From Sipunculus nudus (taxonomy: Eukaryota; Annelida; Sipuncula; Golfingiida; Sipunculidae): 64,000 nt of DNA. The translations under genes were made by a program, and so were the position numbers. Location of the stretch: assembly GCA_026874595.1 (NCBI GenBank), contig CM049310.1, positions 33,421,558 through 33,485,557 of the forward strand. The letters run 5' to 3'. Position 1 is the first letter of the stretch, and each line of letters starts with the position of its first letter. Under the pieces are notes generated by a model. The model did not search any database. It had not been told where the DNA came from and was given only the letters and a program-made list of their open reading frames with translations. Positions 59,082 to 64,000 of this stretch are shown piece by piece.

Positions 59082-59959
59082 TGCTTGGCTGCACTGATTG
59101 AACTCTTGGCCTAAATCTGGCTGCACTGAATGAACTCTTGATCTGTTGCCAAATCTGAAACAGTTGGCAGTTTCTCAACCTATTCAAGAAACATACACAA
59201 TCTTGGCCTGTTATGTAACTCTGCTAAAATTTATCCAACACAAACCATTTGAACAAACTTGAGAAGGCTCGCCTCTGGGATCATTTCTGTAAAATATTGA
59301 ACAATTTGGCTGGACTCTTTACAAGAAGAAGAAGTTTTTATCAGCTTTTTCCCTGTAAAATCTAAGTAAATGCAGATAGCAAAAATAAGCTGATTAATCC
59401 ATCAACATTTGATATGTGACTGATAATTGCATAACATTTGGGGATGGTAGCTCCTGCTATTCCTGAGAAATTATGAATAGTGTACAGATGATATCTAATA
59501 TCATAAATCTACATTTTTTAAAAGCTTTTAAAAAACATTCTTGTCAATATTTTCCATAGATATTCTGAAATCTAAATGTCTAGAGGCATGATGTAATGGA
59601 TGCTGATAAACTGGTGCTTCACACAGCTAACATATATGGTAAAATGACTCAATTCAATCTTTATAATTCAGCCAAAATTCATTTTTTGGAACCATAAAAG
59701 ACAATTATTATTAGAATGATTCAGGGAATTATTCTTGCAAAATGTTAAAAAACTGGCCTCAGTATCATCAGTCGAAAAACGTTTTGTAGGTTTATAACTC
59801 ATATGGGAAAATACAGCAAAATAGCAAAGTTCAGCTTTCCATAACTCAGCCAAAATCATTGAACCAAAACCATTTGAACAAACTTGAATTATCAACTTCT
59901 AAGGATAATTAATGTGTGAGATTTAAGAATTTGGCCCAGTGGTTTTTGAGAAGAAGATT

Positions 59960-60480
59960 TTTGTAGCCACTTAGCTAACATGGGCTGTCATGGCATATGA
60001 CTAAATTCAGCTTCCCATAACTCAGCCAAAAGTCACTGAACTGAGACCATTTGAACAAACTTGAATTATCAAAATCTAAGGATAATTAATGTGTGAGATT
60101 TAAGAATTTGGCCCAGTGGTTTTTGAGGAGAAGATTTTTGTAGCCACCTAGCTTACATGGGCTGTTATGGCATATGACTAAATTCAGTTTCCCATAACTC
60201 AGCCAAAAGTCACTGAACTGAGACCATTTGAACAAAATTGAATTATCAACATCGAAGGATAATTAATGTGTGAGATTTAAGAATTTGGCCCAGTGGTTTT
60301 TGTTGAGAAGATTTTTGTAGCCACTTAGCTAAAATGGGCTGTTATGGCATATGACTACATTCAGCTTCCCATAACTTAGCCAAAAGTCACTGAACTGAGA
60401 CCATTTGAACAAACTTCAGAAAGCACTACCCTAGGATCATTTCTGTGCGATATTAAACAATTTGGCCATTTCGTTTCAGA
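59960..60480. repeat. ~178-bp tandem units, three near-identical copies
   Basis: Units start TTTTTGTAGCCAC at about 59959, 60137 and 60313. They contain CATATGACTA, CCCATAACTCAGCCAAAAGT, CACTGAACTGAGACCATTTG and AATTTGGCCCAGTGG. High mutual identity points to a recent expansion inside the element. Confidence 0.85.
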
Positions 60481-61039
60481 GAAGAAGTTATTTGTAGCTG
60501 TCAGTATGATACGGGCACTGATGACCCCCATACAAAAAAGGCCGATGCAGGTGGCGCCACCAATACCTCAATTTCAGATATGACTCATGTGACCAACATT
60601 GGCATAAAATTTGGTGATGATAGCTCAAGCCATTTCTGAGATTGTAATTTTAGTATGCTTTTTTGGACAGATGACTAAGTTCAACTTTCTGTAACTCGGC
60701 CAAAAATCACCGAACTTAAACCATTCAAATAAACTTGAGAGAGATAGTTCCAGTGATTATTTCTGTAAAATATTGGACAATTTGGCTTAACAGATTCGGA
60801 GAAGAAGAATTTTTAAGCTTTTTTAGCTTTTTCCCTATAAAATCTAAAAAAATGCAGTTAGCCAAAAAATAAGCAAAATCCGATAGAGTTTTTTAGATGA
60901 CTAATTTTATGCATAAGATTTTGTGATGCTAATTCTTGCCGTTTTCAAGATAGTATGGGTTAACGTACGGACGACGGACAACGCCACACCATCGCATAAG
61001 CTCACAGGTTCGCTAAAAATGGTATACATCATCTGTGAG

Positions 61040-62460
61040 AATAGCATATGGCTTATGTTACTATGTTGTAAAACAGATGAAAAATAAAAAATTCAGGATT
61101 CAAAGAAGACTTGTCAAAGACCCCCCTGAATTTTACAATAGAAGGTTTCAAGGAAAATGGATTCAATTTGGACCCTGTCTGTCTGGGTGCTCAAATCATG
61201 TTTTTTGCCTGTAATGTGCAGGTTTCCATTGGGCTATGCAAAGATCTCCCTGGATGTTGTGTTAGAAGATTTTAGGACTTAAGGATACAATTTGTGGCCT
61301 ATCTGACTGTATTTGACATGTATTATAAGAATTAAGTTAACAAATTTCAGGATTCACAGAATATTTGCCAACCACCTCCCTTGACTTACAATAGAAGGTT
61401 CCAAGGAAAATAAATACAATTTGTACCTTGTCTGTCTGGTGGCTCAAATCATACTTTTGGCTAATAGCTCACAAAATATAGCTTATTAGGTTTCCAAAAG
61501 GAATTCCCTAGAACCTCTCTGGGTGTTGCGTAAGAAGATTCTTGGCCTAATGGATACAGTTTGTGCCCCATCTGACTGTCTGGGTCCTCAAAATCATGTT
61601 TTTAGGCCAAAGAATACAGAATTTACTATATTCAATATAGGTCACTATTCCCAAATTTCAGGTTTCCAAAATGATTTGCCTGGGACCTCCCTGAATGTTA
61701 TGTTAGAAGATTCTAGGCCTAATGGATACAATTTGTGCCCAGTCTCTCTGGGTGCTCAAAATCATTTTTTCAGACCATAGCCTAGGTCCTAAAATATAGG
61801 TCATGGTAACAGGTTTCTAAGGAGATTTGCCTAGAACCTCCCTGAATATTGCATAAGAAGATTCATGGCTTAACAGATATGATTTGTGCCCATCTTACTT
61901 TCATAGTGCTCATTTGACATTTTTTTCCTATAGGTCACAGAAAATAGGTCATTATGACCTAATTTCATGTTTCCAAGTACATTTGCCCAGAATGTTCCAG
62001 AATGTTACATTAGAAGATTTTACGCCTAATGGATACAGTTTGTGCCCTATCTGAATGCTCAAATGACCTTTTCCTATAGTCCATGAATATAGGACACTGT
62101 GACCTAATTTTAGGTTTCCATGGAGATTTACCAAGAATCTCCCTGGATGTTTTGTTTGAACATTCTAGGCCTAACAGCTACAATTTTTGCCGATCTGATA
62201 TTCAGGGTGCTCACATGACATCTTTTTGCTCTCAAATATAGGTCACAGTGACCTTATTTCAGGTTTCCAAGGATATTTGCCTAGGACCTAACTAAATATT
62301 ACGTTTGAGGATTCTAGGCCCAATGGATAAATTTGTGCCCCATATACTGTCTGGGTGCTCAAAATCATGTTTTCAGACCATAAGTTACAAAATATAGGTT
62401 ACCATGACCTAATTTCAAGTTTCAAAGGATATTGGATGTACAACTGGACGGCTGGACAAC
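61040..62460 (+). repeat. Array of ~145-190-bp units with IR3-type motifs
   Basis: About nine units share CCTAATTTCAGGTTTCCAAGG, AGATTTGCCTAGAACCTCCC, GAAGATTCTAGGCCTAATGG, ATACAATTTGTGCCC and GGGTGCTCAAAATCATG. Many contain ATAGGTCACAGTGACCT or relatives. The unit matches the central part of the ~339-bp core module of the elements. It ends GGACGGCTGGACAACTGG without a hairpin. The ORFs at 61523-61780 and 61952-62134 only follow the repeat. Confidence 0.75.
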
Positions 62461-63509
62461 TGGATTTTACCAAAATCAAAATTTGTGTTATAGGTACTCA
62501 ACTGGAAGCATGTTGAATAAATGACCAGTTAATGAATCAGACAGAAGGAAATTTGATGCGCATGACATTTAAATAATACCACCGTGGCCTAATTTCTCAG
62601 TTGGTCAATGGTTTTCAATGCACATTTTCATGAGAAAGAAGTTATCATAAAATGCATGGTCAGATTAATCCCAATTCAGTTCTCAGAATCCGCTATTTTT
62701 TTTACAATACTTGTAAGTCTCTCTTGTAATTTAAGCTATGGAGATTTATTTTCATATTATCTCACAGAGCTGAATGACATGGACTTGATGGAGCAAAGTA
62801 ACTGAACGATGGTCATGGTTATCAAAACAATACATGCAGACCATTAACTCCACCGGGGAACTATACATTGTGTGATTCACTGTGATACAAATCATATTTC
62901 AAAACTGATGATTGACAGGGCAAGTATATAGTGTAGCATTTATCATGAAACATTTTAAATTTGTGGTTTTGCTGAACCCAGGACCAACAGTTATAACTCT
63001 ATAGCTAAGCACAAACTTATTAAGTTTGAGTTATAAATATAAAAGTGTAATCAGAGCTGAGTGCTTCTATATATAGATGCATCAGAGGCAAAGTATCTTT
63101 TAACACTGTGTGATATGTAATACCTGAAACCATATTTTTCATAAACAAGTTTGAATCAAACACCGCAGTAGTCTGTTATATGAATATGTATGATGATACG
63201 ATAGATATACCTCAATTTCAAGTAGTATATTAAATGTCTGCCTGTGGTAAAGCTATCCTATATTAAAACTTGCAATGATGAAAGGATCAGTTTAAAGCAT
63301 GTGGAGCAGAAGCTGATCCATGGAAATTCAAGGATGTCCGAACCCCCTAATTTTTAGCCATCACCAGCTTTTTTTAAGGGTTTCAGACCCACTTTTGCGC
63401 CTTTGTCCCCCCTTTTCAAGACCTGAGGACCTTTTTTAGGCTTTCATTAATGTCATTAGTCGTTCTGGATTGGACTCCCTTCTTCCCAAATCCTGGATCT
63501 GCCCCTGTG
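62461..63509. other. Unique sequence, no gene recognised
   Basis: AT-rich; no exon, RNA gene or element end seen. 63320-63509 has GGATGTCCGAACCCCCTAAT and CTGGATCTGCCCCTG-type wording, suggestive of an old repeat fragment that abuts the SINE to its right. Confidence 0.4.
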
Positions 63510-63812
63510 GAGGGTGGTAATATAATGGTTAGGGTGCTGAAATTTATAACAGCAAAGGTTGTGGGTTTGAATCCAGTTCAGACTGTCTTCCTTGGTAAGA
63601 GAGACCTAGCCAAAGTCTTTACCACAAGGGTGAGGCCTCTCTATCCAGGAGTGAAGGGTACTGGTCATACATGGGCGGCAGGCAAATGTAGAATGGATAA
63701 ACCCTATTGCGTCTATGTAATGGGTGTGTTAAGGTGTATGCTCCCAAGGGAGCTGAGAAGGCTCAGAAGAATAAAGAATGAACAGGCCGTAGACCAGGAA
63801 TGCAAAGTGTGA
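63510..63812 (+). mobile_element. tRNA-derived SINE, second family
   Basis: The tRNA-like head has GGTGGTAATATAATGGTTAG (A-box region, 63514-63533) and B box GGTTTGAATCC at 63564-63574. The body of about 230 bp differs from the other two SINEs and ends AAGAATAAAGAATGAACAGG. The 120-codon ORF across it (63450-63812) is a consequence of reading through the SINE. Confidence 0.65.
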
Positions 63813-64000
63813 AGTCTGATGAGATTCTAAATGAGTGAAATCATACTATAAAGTATAAACCCACCCTTACCTTTACTTTGTTTTTTAGAAAAAATATTAG
63901 TCAGAAATATTAGTTATATATCAAACTACAGATTTCTAGTCCCCTGGTTATTTCTATATCTCATTACAGGAGTATTACAGGAAAGTCATGTGTCCCGGCC

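Larger units (their letters stand above)
58390..61017 (+). mobile_element. Helentron-like element, divergent 2.6-kb subfamily
   Basis: The 5' end is ACAAGTGGCCCATGGGCCA, GATGCTCAGCTG, where compensating changes keep the internal palindrome. The 3' end is TACGGACGACGGACAACGCC, then a GCATAAGCTCACAGGTTCGCTAAAA terminus in place of the usual hairpin sequence. The interior holds a 22-bp tandem (58994-59081), three ~178-bp tandem units (59960-60480) and a GGTGGCGCCACC palindrome (60550-60561). It is related to the copy at 1205-3665. No transposase. Confidence 0.75.

Noticed and set aside
63450-63812. 120-codon plus-strand ORF as a gene
   Set aside because: It reads through a SINE including its A and B boxes.

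Overview
This window is intron-rich, AT-rich animal nuclear DNA, most likely from a bivalve mollusc. The evidence is a spliced metazoan syntaxin-6-like gene with very large introns, tRNA-derived SINEs, and a dense population of repeats that end in an (ACGG)n tract plus a terminal hairpin. That architecture is known from oyster 'pearl' and Helentron-associated elements. There is no bacterial gene organisation, CRISPR array or rRNA. Nearly all of the short ORFs are chance or repeat-derived; real coding sequence occupies under 1% of the window.

The only gene I can establish lies on the minus strand: the C-terminal half of a syntaxin-6 (Qc/t-SNARE) homologue. Its five exons run right to left: 37744-37809, 28833-28943, 13972-14078, 13471-13565 and 10729-10805. 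The splice phases agree and the exons join into 151 codons plus a stop. They cover the linker, the complete SNARE helix with its zero-layer glutamine, and the C-terminal membrane anchor. The N-terminal exons (Habc domain) were not found between 37.8 and 64 kb and are presumably beyond the right edge, which makes that intron more than 26 kb.

Layout: 1-1200 is unassigned DNA with G/C homopolymers. 1205-3665 is an old repeat related to one at 58390-61017. 3666-10728 is downstream/3'UTR DNA with no recognisable gene. 10729-14078 holds three exons, and one short element sits in the intron between the last two. 14079-28832 is a 14.8-kb intron packed with a SINE, a 32-33-bp minisatellite and several Helentron-like elements, one nested inside another. 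28944-37743 is an intron with two arrays of nuclear-receptor-type TGACCTTTGACC repeats. 37810-64000 is inferred to be an upstream intron (or 5' flank). It combines a further 2.6-kb element copy, minisatellites, two SINEs and several repeat-poor, GC-raised islands that look like conserved non-coding sequence.

The most interesting signal is a family of elements that share a 5' end (ACAAGKGACCYATGGGTCA, then GCTCAGCTG) and a 3' end (ACGG-type tract, then an imperfect hairpin ending CAGCTGAGCTAAAA) but carry different modular interiors. Some interiors hold arrays of perfect or near-perfect nuclear-receptor half-site pairs (DR1 and IR3). Every copy I could orient lies on the plus strand, antisense to the host gene.
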